64,000 bases of DNA, from NCBI RefSeq assembly GCF_002736105.1, contig NZ_CP024123.1, positions 2,472,001 through 2,536,000 of the forward strand, in the 5' to 3' direction. Below the pieces are notes generated by a model that was not told the origin of the DNA, ran no database searches, and was given only the letters and a program-made list of their open reading frames with translations. Below, one piece after another: positions 1-7,754 of the stretch; position 1 is the first letter of the stretch; each line of letters opens with the position of its first letter. The translations under genes and the position numbers were made by a program. Source of the stretch: Solibacillus sp. R5-41 (GTDB taxonomy: Bacteria > Bacillota > Bacilli > Bacillales_A > Planococcaceae).

Positions 1-171
1 CATTGATACTGAAGCCACTAAAAAACCTATACCTATTGAATTTAATGTGATGGTTCCTAATAGGACATTATCAAAATTCCCTATATCCTTTAATGTTATT
101 TCGAGAAAGTATAGGGAAACAACAACTGCTAAAGAAATTATAGTGAAAAATACTTTTTCTAAAATCCCCAA
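1..171 (-). CDS. Membrane protein, partial (runs off the window)
   Basis: This is a 57-codon N-terminal fragment on the minus strand, open to the window edge. It starts at a TTG at 169-171 behind a strong GGAGGTGA site at 178-185. The translation is strongly hydrophobic: one membrane segment at about residues 7-23 and a second beginning near residue 37. It lies 19 bp downstream of the DUF6731-like gene on the same strand, so the two are probably co-transcribed. The fragment is too short for a family call. Confidence 0.55.
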   Translation of the reverse strand, partial: MGILEKVFFTIISLAVVVSLYFLEITLKDIGNFDNVLLGTITLNSIGIGFLVASVSM

Positions 172-190
172 CAGTTATCACCTCCTCTGC

Positions 191-1087
191 TTATTTTGAT
201 CTAACAAACATATTATCAAACAACTTTTTCTTTTCGCGGTAGGCTTCTTCAATTTTCTGCTTGACTAGAACAAAAGTTAGTTTTTTCCCTCTTGGAATAT
301 TAATTACCTTTAAGGACTCAATTTTTCCATTAATGAGATCTAGTGTGTCAGTATTCTCTGATACATTTCCTTTAACTTTAAGAACGGACACTTCTTCATT
401 TATAAAAGGTAAGAGTGCTTTTACTTTTTTTACAGCCATCTCTCTGTTAATAAAGCTTCCCTTTTCCGGTGTAATTATTACTTTCATTCTTCCAGCCTCT
501 AATTTTGAACCTAAATCTAAATCCGCATTTATACTTCTACCTGATGCAAGCTTACTCCATCTTTGCGGTGCCGCAATACTATATTCTATTTCTCTAATTC
601 CTGGAATTTTTTCTAATTTATCAATAACAGCATCATCCACGATTACTTCTAAGTCTAAATCTTCATCATCTGTAATCTGCTTAAAAAAACTAGTCACCTG
701 TGCATAGCTAAGCGCATTTGTTCTATGGCTTGATACAATACCGTTAAATGGATCGTATAAAATTATTGTGTCCTTTATCGGTCCTTCGTCATCTGCTTCA
801 CCATATGTTGCTCTTGCCCCATCTATCTTACCAACATATGCTTCCGAATAGGTATCTATTTTTTCAATGTGACCTATCAAAAAGTAATGCGAGTTCGGAG
901 TAGTATCGACAAGTACTTTTTTTATCTCTCTCAATCTGACAAAATATCCGTTGATTGATTTGTTTCTTAGAACTTCAGGACTTTGCCTCAATTCTGATTC
1001 AATTTCAACTAGACAGTCCAATAACGAGTTACTGTTCACTCCCTGTTGTAACTTGTAATAATCAAACCTGATGTCTCTTTTTACCAT
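191..1087 (-). CDS. DUF6731-like protein
   Basis: A 298-residue soluble protein with no signal peptide or membrane segment. The start (RFDYY near residue 7) and the YDPFNG segment, followed by a polar stretch, resemble DUF6731 proteins, which are mostly known from phage and accessory regions. That assignment is from memory of the family pattern and is tentative. The C-terminal third is rich in Lys and Glu. It is the upstream partner of the partial membrane protein. Function is unknown. The accessory, phage-adjacent setting makes a phage-interaction or defence role possible, which is inference only. Confidence 0.6.
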   Translation of the reverse strand: MVKRDIRFDYYKLQQGVNSNSLLDCLVEIESELRQSPEVLRNKSINGYFVRLREIKKVLVDTTPNSHYFLIGHIEKIDTYSEAYVGKIDGARATYGEADDEGPIKDTIILYDPFNGIVSSHRTNALSYAQVTSFFKQITDDEDLDLEVIVDDAVIDKLEKIPGIREIEYSIAAPQRWSKLASGRSINADLDLGSKLEAGRMKVIITPEKGSFINREMAVKKVKALLPFINEEVSVLKVKGNVSENTDTLDLINGKIESLKVINIPRGKKLTFVLVKQKIEEAYREKKKLFDNMFVRSK

Positions 1088-1376
1088 CTTTCATATCCCC
1101 TTTTTAACTATATGAATTATCGGTATAATCATACAGCATTTGGATATTACAGTAAACTAATAGTCCTAAAAAGAACATTTGTTCCAATTATATTATCTTA
1201 TACCCGCGACAAAATCAAACAAAATCTACCGCACACTTTAAAGGGGATTAAAGAGAATGCGGTAGTTATAAAAAGATCACAATATCATCTTAATACGTTC
1301 ATATTGCCCTTGTGAATGTCCCTCGATCGCCCTATTCCATTTCTACCGATTTTATTTCCACTCATATATACAGACT

Positions 1377-1396
1377 TCGTACGTCAATCGTACGTC
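1377..1396. promoter_or_regulatory. 9-bp direct repeat, candidate operator
   Basis: TCGTACGTC occurs twice, at 1377-1385 and 1388-1396, a period of 11 bp (about one helical turn). Each copy contains the palindrome CGTACG. The site lies about 90 bp upstream of the sce7725-like gene, where an operator would be expected. The regulator is unknown. The rest of 1088-1482 holds only this site and the ribosome binding site of the next gene. Confidence 0.35.
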
Positions 1397-1482
1397 TTTT
1401 ATAAAATAAAAAAGGGTTTATGTAAATTTATGTCGAATATGAAATAATTGTAAGTAAAATAACCGTTTAGGAGGAGATTCTA

Positions 1483-2514
1483 TTGTACTATCCACTATTA
1501 AAAAATAATAATAATGAAATGAAGGCATTAAGAAATCTTAAAGAAGATAGCCGTTCTAAATTAATTCCAATTATTGAATCGAAAAGGATTAAACCCGAGA
1601 ACATTAACAATTGGGAATCAACATTCAATACTTTAGGGAGTTATTTAGGTGAAAGATTAGAAAACATCAAATTTATCTATGACTTTAACACTACCTTAGA
1701 TGATCTAGGTTCTGATGAAGAATTCCTTAATACTAAAAACCAAAATCTTGTGACTTTTTGTATAGAAAAAATGGAAGACAAAAATCTAGATTTTATTCCA
1801 TGTTTCCAACATGATTCACCTAGCTGGATTATCAAAACTATTTTCGAACATGATTTTAAGGAAATTGCTATAAGGGTCAGATGTCATGATTTTAAGGAAC
1901 CATTAGATGAATTAGTTATGCAGAACTTATTGAAAATTATTAATACCTCTGAAGTTAGTGCCAAATTCACTATCATCTTAGATTTTTACAATCTACCAGC
2001 AACTTTAAGTAGAATTCAAAATGCCATAAACACTTTCCAAAATATACCACATTCGAATATGGTATATGTCGCAACCGCCTGTCCTGAAGACGCAAGTAAA
2101 ACAAAATCACATTCAATTAATTTGGTTGGACCACGAAATGAGCTGAATATGTATCTGGAATTAAAGAAAAAAAACTTACACTTATTATTTGGAGATTATA
2201 CAACAAGACTTAAGGGTAAAATATTAAGTGGATTTAATAACGATAATTCATATATAAAAATATTCTATTCATCCGAATCCGATTATTACATTGTAAAATC
2301 AAAGATGATTAAAAATGATGGGGAAGATAGCTTTTATGAAGTTTGTCAGGAACTGATCGAACAAGATTTTTATCCAGGGGAAGGATTTTCCTTCGGTGAT
2401 AATGAAATAAAAAAATGTGCAGACAAAAAAATAACAATAAGTGGTCATCAGACACCTATTGCTATTGGGGTAAATCATCATATTGAAACAACCATCAATC
2501 AACTATTAGGTTAA
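1483..2514 (+). CDS. sce7725-like (beta family) protein
   Basis: A 343-residue protein starting at TTG behind AGGAGG. The first 35 residues follow the signature of the sce7725/beta-protein family: MYYPLL, then ALRNL, then LIPIIES. Members recur beside sce7726 proteins, and the partner is indeed next door here. Function is unproven; the mobile, phage-linked distribution suggests defence or element maintenance. Unusually, the two genes converge and their 3' ends overlap by 9 bp rather than forming one operon. The family call rests on the N-terminal pattern and on synteny. Confidence 0.7.
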   Translation: MYYPLLKNNNNEMKALRNLKEDSRSKLIPIIESKRIKPENINNWESTFNTLGSYLGERLENIKFIYDFNTTLDDLGSDEEFLNTKNQNLVTFCIEKMEDKNLDFIPCFQHDSPSWIIKTIFEHDFKEIAIRVRCHDFKEPLDELVMQNLLKIINTSEVSAKFTIILDFYNLPATLSRIQNAINTFQNIPHSNMVYVATACPEDASKTKSHSINLVGPRNELNMYLELKKKNLHLLFGDYTTRLKGKILSGFNNDNSYIKIFYSSESDYYIVKSKMIKNDGEDSFYEVCQELIEQDFYPGEGFSFGDNEIKKCADKKITISGHQTPIAIGVNHHIETTINQLLG

Positions 2515-3075
2515 TTTCCAATTGCTTCTTTTTTTCAATACGTTATAAACATACATTCGTATTATTTCAAAGTCAGCTTCTTCTATAAGTATATTTAGAA
2601 GCTGCTTTTTTCTATTTTTTTTTAACTCCCTTGGTAAACCAAGGAAATCCACTAAGCCTTCTAATTCCTTTTTCCATAATAATTTTATTATAAGGAAAGG
2701 GTCTTGATTAGTTACTTTCCTTCCTTTTCGAACATCAATCAATCTCGTTTGATCAGCACTAATAGTTTTTATTCCCCACCAACTAGGCACGATTTCTTTA
2801 ACCTCATCAAGATACTTCCTTGAAACTACAATTGTCATCCGTTCAAAAGCCCGATTATAATATTCTAATTGTCTCGGAAGCCGATAAAGAGTATCTACAT
2901 CGCTTTTTATTTCATAACCATGCATTATTCCGTTAACCACTGCTACATCAACTCTTGCTGCACCAAAATCTAAGCCTAACTCATTGATTATACGTGTATC
3001 ATTACAATTTGAATATTTTTCATTTAACTCCAAAAGTAGTAATTCTCTTACCTTAGAGTCATTTAATAAGTCCAT
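2506..3075 (-). CDS. sce7726-family protein, probable PD-(D/E)XK nuclease fold
   Basis: I place the start at the ATG at 3073-3075, preceded by AGGTGA, rather than at a TTG 15 codons upstream that overlaps the previous gene. The product is 189 residues. A D-V-A-V strand followed about ten residues later by G-Y-E-I-K-S-D has the D...ExK spacing of PD-(D/E)XK nucleases. The RLPRQLEYY and VSRKYL segments that follow are typical of sce7726 proteins. It sits downstream of the sigma-like gene on the same strand, and its end overlaps the convergent sce7725-like gene. Nuclease activity is inference. Confidence 0.75.
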   Translation of the reverse strand: MDLLNDSKVRELLLLELNEKYSNCNDTRIINELGLDFGAARVDVAVVNGIMHGYEIKSDVDTLYRLPRQLEYYNRAFERMTIVVSRKYLDEVKEIVPSWWGIKTISADQTRLIDVRKGRKVTNQDPFLIIKLLWKKELEGLVDFLGLPRELKKNRKKQLLNILIEEADFEIIRMYVYNVLKKRSNWKLT

Positions 3076-3116
3076 AATATCACCTACCGTTATCTTAATT
3101 AATTTGAGGAGCGAAT

Positions 3117-3614
3117 TCAAGATACTTTTTCTAGAACTTTTTTCCTTGCTCTTTCAATATACTGTTGCACCGTTCTCTTACTTAGTTGCATTTCTTCCGC
3201 AATATTCCCCATACTCTTACCTTCTGCTACATACATAACGAAACACTGCCGTTCACGTATTGAAAGTGACACAAAGATATCTGCAAGTACTTTTTTCTCT
3301 TCACTAGTTAGATAAAAACGCTTTTCATTAATGCATTCAAGTTGATCTATAATGTCTGGTATAACATCTAAACTTTCAAAAAATTGACGGTGATAGATGG
3401 ATTTTTTATTAATACTCCGATAAGTTCTTGGTTGAATGCCAGTCTTCAACCACTCAACTGAAAAAGACATACTTTCAATCATGCTGTTAATTTGTTTTGC
3501 ATCATTAATGTTACTGTTTTCTAAACTATCCTTCATACGTTTCAATTCTTTACAACCATCTGTATATTCTTTTATTAATTCATCTGCCCAATTATTCATG
3601 ATTTGCCCTGCCAT
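3117..3614 (-). CDS. Sigma-70 region 4-like / phage-type transcriptional regulator
   Basis: 165 residues. The last 50 form a sigma-region-4 helix-turn-helix (LSIRERQCF, then GNIAEEMQLSKRTVQQYIER). The N-terminal part is helical and charged with no recognisable sigma region 2. This layout is like Xpf- and ArpU-type regulators that switch on phage late genes. The gene has a GGGGG-type ribosome site and runs into sce7726. It could be a remnant of the neighbouring prophage or a dedicated regulator of the sce7726 gene. Confidence 0.7.
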   Translation of the reverse strand: MAGQIMNNWADELIKEYTDGCKELKRMKDSLENSNINDAKQINSMIESMSFSVEWLKTGIQPRTYRSINKKSIYHRQFFESLDVIPDIIDQLECINEKRFYLTSEEKKVLADIFVSLSIRERQCFVMYVAEGKSMGNIAEEMQLSKRTVQQYIERARKKVLEKVS

Positions 3615-3629
3615 AAGATTGCCCCCTTA

Positions 3630-3703
3630 TGTTATAATTTGATTATCGCAATAACATAAAAGGGACTTACCAAGCCGTAGCTCTGCAAAGCTGTGGCTTT
3701 TTT
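3630..3703 (+). other. Promoter-terminator mini-unit A
   Basis: An extended -10 element TGTTATAAT at 3630-3638 is followed 33 nt later by an 11-bp GC/GU hairpin (3672-3682 with 3689-3699) and a T-run. A 9-bp inverted repeat (3627-3635 with 3651-3659) surrounds the -10. No ORF fits between. If active it would make an RNA of roughly 55 nt. Three more units of this design are at 3703, 10584 and 11055. Confidence 0.45.
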
Positions 3704-3761
3704 GTTATACTAGACCTGTATAATTTTGCTGACTTGGGTGTGAAAACTCAGGTCTTTTTTT
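3703..3761 (+). other. Promoter-terminator mini-unit B
   Basis: TGTTATACT at 3703-3711 begins inside the T-run of unit A. A 9-bp hairpin (3731-3739 with 3746-3754) and seven T residues follow. It is directly in tandem with unit A, and no ORF lies between its parts. Confidence 0.45.
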
Positions 3762-3889
3762 ATGGCTTTTACTACGCATAATTGACATATTGTTCAGTAA
3801 AATTAATTTTTCAAGAATTATATTTCTGATTTTGCTCATACTACACTTGTTTGAAAATGGCGAAATAAAACTGAAAAGGAAGTGCAAGT

Positions 3890-4399
3890 ATGGGTATTTT
3901 AAGCGGTAACTCAAAAGACGAACCATTACATTATGGTGAGGTATTCGGTATCTGGACAAATCTTGCTGCAAACTATGGCATGATTGCTGGGTATCAAACA
4001 TTTTATAATCATGCTGGTGATAAAGACTTGAAAAAAATCATAGAAGAATTTGTTCAAGGTGCAAAAGAGGAAGTTAAACCTTTAGAAGAGATTCTAAAAA
4101 CCAATGGCATTGCATTACCTCCTGCACCGCCTGAACGTGCAGATGCAAGACTAGAAGATATCCCTCCTGGTGCAAAGTTTAATGATCCTGAAATTAGTGC
4201 CGCATTATCATTAGACGCTGCTGCTAGTTTAGTTGCATGTAGTCAAGCAATGGGGATGTCTATTAGAGAAGACATCGGCTTAATGTATGGTCAATTCCAT
4301 ACAGCTAAAGCACTTCTTGGCGCCAAACTATTACGCCTTAATAAAGCTAAAGGTTGGTTAGTACCTCCACCATTACATGTAGATCATCCAGAAAAATAA
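3890..4399 (+). CDS. DUF3231 family protein
   Basis: 169 residues behind a GGAAGTG site. The helical pattern, with GEVFGIWTNL near residue 18, a Pro-rich PPAPPERAD linker and a second helical half ending PPPLHVDHPEK, matches DUF3231. That family is ferritin-like, related to spore coat CotF, and common in sporeformers as single- or double-domain proteins. This is the single-domain form. Its biochemical role is unknown. It has its own strong terminator. Confidence 0.8.
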   Translation: MGILSGNSKDEPLHYGEVFGIWTNLAANYGMIAGYQTFYNHAGDKDLKKIIEEFVQGAKEEVKPLEEILKTNGIALPPAPPERADARLEDIPPGAKFNDPEISAALSLDAAASLVACSQAMGMSIREDIGLMYGQFHTAKALLGAKLLRLNKAKGWLVPPPLHVDHPEK

Positions 4400-4441
4400 T
4401 AAGTATTTATTAAGCCTGGTCAAACTGCAAAATAATTATTT

Positions 4442-4469
4442 CCCCAGTTTAAAACTGGGGATTTTTTTT
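4442..4469 (+). terminator. Intrinsic terminator after the DUF3231 gene
   Basis: A 9-bp stem (CCCCAGTTT with AAACTGGGG) is followed by eight T residues. It also abuts the stop codon of the convergent small gene. Confidence 0.85.
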
Positions 4470-4662
4470 ACTTATTATTTTCATTATTGTCGGATTGTTT
4501 TACTTGATTTGAATTCTTATACTGTTCTTCTGTTAGATCGTTTTCTTCACGGATATCTAAATCATCAGGACTTAAATCGGTTCCAAATTCTTCTCTTTTT
4601 ACTTCTTCTTTATTGCCCCTTTTTTTTGCATATTTATCACCTCCAAGAAATAAATTAACCAA
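4468..4662 (-). CDS. Small charged protein, REEFG family; possible frame slip at its start
   Basis: The coding part reads KREEFG, then LSPDDL, and an Asn/Gln/Glu-rich tail. It shares REEFG and SPDDL with the small gene at 17130-17309, so the two are paralogues of unknown function, perhaps spore-related. Oddity: the good ribosome site GGAGGTGATAA precedes an ATG (4630-4632) that is out of frame by one base because of a run of eight A residues. Nine A residues would put that ATG in frame. The listed start is an upstream TTG without a good site. Confidence 0.6.
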   Translation of the reverse strand: MVNLFLGGDKYAKKRGNKEEVKREEFGTDLSPDDLDIREENDLTEEQYKNSNQVKQSDNNENNK

Positions 4663-4899
4663 TTCAAAATATTCTATTCTTGCAAGGATTAAAGCTAATT
4701 CACATTTAAAATTACTTTCTGTCTACTGCCCATTTTTCACAAAGTGTGCTGTAACATACCTTCAAATATATTAACCTTGTAGCCAAACTCTTTCTAAAAT
4801 AAATTTCAATTAAGGAAATAAAATTATTAGTAGATTGTAGCCGATTGCCCTTTACTCTGTTTTTTGAACGAATAATATATTATGAACGGAGGTGAGAAA

Positions 4900-5445
4900 A
4901 TGGATAACTGTAATAACTGTAATAAACGTTCCTGCTTATGCGGAAATCAAATAGGACCATTCAGAGCTGTCGAACTATGTGAATTTCCTAGTGGCACTCT
5001 AGTAAACCCACCAACAACATGTAGCGGTTTATGCGAATATGGATATATATATAATCTGGCCGCTGAAACTGTAGCTGTAGAGGCAGATATTATTTTTAGT
5101 TCAACAGGTATAGTTACATCTGGAATTACGCACGTCCCTAGTACCTCTCAAATTATTGTTACCACACCAGGAATCTACGAGGTTACTTTCATCGTATCAG
5201 GTGTTGAACCTAACCAATTCACACTATTTTTAAATGGTAATCCGGTTACGCAAGCAGTCTATGGTTCAGGAGCTGGTACTCAACAAAACACAGGTCAGGT
5301 AATAATTTCTATACCAGCCGGCGGTATTCTAACACTTAGGAATCATTCTTCTGCCGCAGCAGTAATACTTCAAACTTTAGCGGGAGGCACACAAATAAAC
5401 GTAAATGCTTCTATTATCCTTAAAATGTTAAGTCCTATTGTCTAG
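4900..5445 (+). CDS. BclA C-terminal domain-like spore surface protein
   Basis: 181 residues. I start at the ATG preceded by GGAGGTGAG, not at the ATG six codons upstream. A short Cys/Asn-rich head (NCNNCNKRSCLCG) leads into a beta-rich jelly-roll region with TPGIYEVTF and NQFTLFLNGNPV, the pattern of the BclA C-terminal (C1q/TNF-like) domain of exosporium proteins. The Gly-X-Y collagen stalk is absent. Likely a spore coat or exosporium component; the location is inferred from the family. Confidence 0.75.
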   Translation: MDNCNNCNKRSCLCGNQIGPFRAVELCEFPSGTLVNPPTTCSGLCEYGYIYNLAAETVAVEADIIFSSTGIVTSGITHVPSTSQIIVTTPGIYEVTFIVSGVEPNQFTLFLNGNPVTQAVYGSGAGTQQNTGQVIISIPAGGILTLRNHSSAAAVILQTLAGGTQINVNASIILKMLSPIV

Positions 5446-5732
5446 AGTTAAAATACTTGGGAAAGATAACCTCGGTTCAAATGGACTTCAACAGATATCG
5501 TATTAATTAACAGGAGAAAACTTCAAAATAGGTATGCCTAGTTAGGAGTGAGTATCCTTTATAGAAGGAATTGCTCCTCTTTTCTTATCTTTTCATACTT
5601 ATTCATCTTAAAGAACACTTAATAACCCTTCACATCCCTTTAAATGCACAATCTCTTTCCAACAATCACATCAAGTATGTGATACAATGTGTTCTCAATT
5701 CATTACTCAATATTTTGGTTCTTATAATTGTT

Positions 5733-5900
5733 CTATTGTTCCCATTCCATAAGCTCAATTGACCTTTGGCAGCAATGGGTTCTCGTAGGCACCTTGCGTA
5801 TATCCGCTACACTAGCGTTACGATATTTGTTGTTGGCCATATCAATAATGCGTTCTAGCTGCATCCCAAGATTGGCTTTTGCCCTGTTTTTGTATGCCAT
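5733..5900 (-). pseudogene. Truncated RecU-like Holliday junction resolvase
   Basis: A GGAGGG site precedes an ATG at 5898-5900. The first 40 residues contain NLGMQLERIIDMAN, NKYRN and ADIRKVPT, the start of RecU-type resolvases of phages and hosts. After KVPT the similarity ends and the frame stops at 55 residues, so the whole catalytic domain is missing. It is the last prophage gene on the left, consistent with a deletion that removed the rest. 5446-5732 and 5901-6021 show no other gene. Confidence 0.65.
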
Positions 5901-6021
5901 GCTGCCCTCCAATTGTTAGCGTTTGCTTCCAGTATTTTATTTCCATAATTTACATCTTCCATCGGAATGTTATTTTCTGTATATTTGTCTTATTAAGTTA
6001 ATTAATAGGAGAAATTATAAA

Positions 6022-6174
6022 GTGCCTTTTACTGATAAAATAAAAATGAAAAAAATAGAAAAACTAAGATCCCATTTAATAAATGTTGGGATGGAAAAAG
6101 GTCTAACCCATCCAAATACTATTAAAGCAAGTCAAGATCTTGATAAGTTGTTAAATGAATACGGCACGAAATAA
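6022..6174 (+). CDS. Spo0E-family aspartyl-phosphate phosphatase
   Basis: 51 residues from a GTG behind AGGAG; an internal ATG at 6046 is an alternative. It has the compact two-helix pattern of Spo0E/YnzD proteins, ending in SQDLDKLLNEY, where S-Q-x-L-D is the family signature. These proteins dephosphorylate Spo0A-P and delay sporulation. It stands on the strand opposite to the phage genes and may be host DNA at the deletion junction or phage cargo. Confidence 0.8.
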   Translation: MPFTDKIKMKKIEKLRSHLINVGMEKGLTHPNTIKASQDLDKLLNEYGTK

Positions 6175-6207
6175 TTAGGTAAATACGTTCTTCTTTTCAC
6201 TAATTGT

Positions 6208-6402
6208 TTAGTAATCGAAAAACTTTTTGTAAGGGGATTCGGGATAGCCTTTTAAATGATATTTGGTGTAAGCTGTTCCCCATCCATCGTAAGTGTCCTT
6301 TATCCATCTTCTTTTCGCTTCTACCGACTTGAACTCTCTACCGTTGTTAGCGAGAAAAAGTATATGTTTCTTTCGTAACTTTTGTTTCTGTCTTTCAGTC
6401 AA
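6208..6402 (-). CDS. Small phage protein of unknown function
   Basis: 64 residues from a TTG with AAGGAGG eight bases upstream; the longer reading from 6426 includes that ribosome site. Basic N-terminus (RQKQKLRKKH) and a WIKDTYDGWGTAY segment. It follows RusA in the leftward early operon. No family recognised. Confidence 0.6.
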   Translation of the reverse strand: MTERQKQKLRKKHILFLANNGREFKSVEAKRRWIKDTYDGWGTAYTKYHLKGYPESPYKKFFDY

Positions 6403-6432
6403 AAGAGAATCCTCCTTACTCCGCAATATCTT

Positions 6433-6850
6433 TCAAATGCTTAGTACCTTAACCTTTACCTCTGCCCTAGGCTGCATATCATAAAATTTACGGACCACCA
6501 TCTCAACGATCTGCGCGTCATCATGCCAAATGATTTTTGTACAGCCATCTTTAATGCCCTTAACTAAATTATCTAAATCCGGCTTAGTCGTCGGCCGTAA
6601 TTCACCACTAGCAATAAGCGGGCTTTGGCTTTGTGTGGTACTTTTTCGGTGGAACGATAAATACATCCACCTCTAACCGTATCGACTCCTGTATAGGCTC
6701 TTGTGGCTTATTCTGCCATGCTACGAGCTTGACCAACTCTTTATAATTACGAGACTTGGGGGCGTCGTGTGTTCTGACGCCCTTACCCATTCTCGAAAAC
6801 CTTGGCCTTTCTTGTGCTTGAACTGCACCTGGTACTGTAAATTGAATCAT
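6433..6850 (-). pseudogene. RusA-family Holliday junction resolvase, frameshifted
   Basis: The N-terminal half (6608-6850, starting IQFTVPG and QERPRF) and the C-terminal half (RPTTKPDLDNLVKGIKDG, then WHDDAQIV) together make one RusA protein of about 135 residues but lie in different frames. The break is near 6620-6640, around CCAAAGCCAAAGCCC. The conserved DLDN and DDAQ acidic motifs are intact but separated from the start. RusA cuts Holliday junctions during phage recombination. A base-call error at the break is the alternative. Confidence 0.8.
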
Positions 6851-6868
6851 TGCCGTGCCCTAAACCTC

Positions 6869-7012
6869 CTAAGCCACCCGAATCCCATTTTTATTGAGTG
6901 GCACTAACTTGTACCCCTCGCACTTTAACTGTTTAATTTCTTTTGCTGTAAACATTCCCACGACTACTAACATGTCTTTATCTACACGTTTACATAGCTC
7001 TGAGTACTGCAT
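6869..7012 (-). CDS. Small phage protein
   Basis: 47 residues beginning MQYSELCKRVD. I choose the ATG at 7012 because GAGG precedes it; the longer frame to 7126 only overlaps the upstream gene. It overlaps the end of that gene by 23 bp, suggesting translational coupling. Unknown function. Confidence 0.5.
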   Translation of the reverse strand: MQYSELCKRVDKDMLVVVGMFTAKEIKQLKCEGYKLVPLNKNGIRVA

Positions 7013-7241
7013 CTGCACTATCCTCAATTTTATAAATCCCTTCAACGTAAAATGGTACGCCACCTTGCAAATGGATCCGTAAATTATGTTGTTCGTAATT
7101 ACAACGATAATTATGGATAGCAACATCCGCTTTTAGTTCTGTGCCCTTAAATTTATAAACATGCCCCTCGAACTCTATGAACCTAGCTGGCGCACGATAG
7201 TTGTCGTAAATAGCTGTGTTACTTTCGTATGTTGGTGTCAT
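6990..7241 (-). CDS. Phage early protein, unknown function
   Basis: 83 residues behind GGAGG, with a beta-rich centre (RFIEFEGHVYKFKGTELK). Its ATG overlaps the TGA of the gene upstream, the classic ATGA coupling. It sits in the early operon between the replication genes and RusA. No family recognised. Confidence 0.6.
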   Translation of the reverse strand: MTPTYESNTAIYDNYRAPARFIEFEGHVYKFKGTELKADVAIHNYRCNYEQHNLRIHLQGGVPFYVEGIYKIEDSADAVLRAM

Positions 7242-7567
7242 GCTGATACCTCCAATGAACGATTATTCCAATCCTTCAACCTTCGCTCTATATCCGACAG
7301 CTCGATTAATTCTTTTAATCTGTATTTAACTTTTATTTTTTCCGACTCGAATCTCACTATTTGCAACACGTTTAAAATTTTTAAGTTCACTGTGTCGTAA
7401 TAAAGCGGGAAAGGCTTAGAATTTTAAAAGAACTTCTTTTCTCCTTCGTGATTTATCACGACCTCCATTGCTTCCTCATAAAAACGCAAAACCCTTACGT
7501 TTTCAAAAGTCGTACATTCGTCTGCATATGGTTTGAATAATAATTTATCCCTCTCGTTAGCTTTCAA
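7238..7567 (-). pseudogene. Small phage gene split by an in-frame stop, or two tiny ORFs
   Basis: Reading from the TTG at 7567 gives 47 codons to a TAA at 7424-7426. The same frame then continues for 62 codons (NSKPFPLYYDTVNL onward) to a TGA that overlaps the next ATG. The second half has only a weak GTG start at 7390 and no good ribosome site. The simplest reading is one gene of about 109 codons broken by a nonsense change. Function unknown. Confidence 0.5.
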
Positions 7568-7754
7568 TCGTTTCGCCCCTTTTCTTCGCCATTCCGGCAT
7601 TAACTAAATTTTGAAGATAGCGCAACTGCTGGGCTGCGTAATGCACACCTGTACAGCCCAGCAATCTTGTATGTACATCCACCAAAGCTTCAAACGGAAA
7701 TACATACTCGCTAATTAACTCACTGATTGCTTGATCTACTTGCTGTTTGGTCAT
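7557..7754 (-). CDS. Small phage protein, DUF6877-like
   Basis: 65 residues, mostly helical. HYAAQQLRYLQNLVNAG is the motif I associate with DUF6877 phage proteins, though that is from memory. It overlaps the DnaD-type gene by four bases (ATGA). Unknown role in the early operon. Confidence 0.6.
   Translation of the reverse strand: MTKQQVDQAISELISEYVFPFEALVDVHTRLLGCTGVHYAAQQLRYLQNLVNAGMAKKRGETIES

Noticed and set aside
1112-1315. 67-codon plus-strand ORF
   Set aside because: No ribosome site, and codon use is unlike the neighbouring genes.
5571-5762. 63-codon plus-strand ORF
   Set aside because: No ribosome site and low-complexity hydrophobic translation; the supported signal here is the RecU-like remnant on the other strand.
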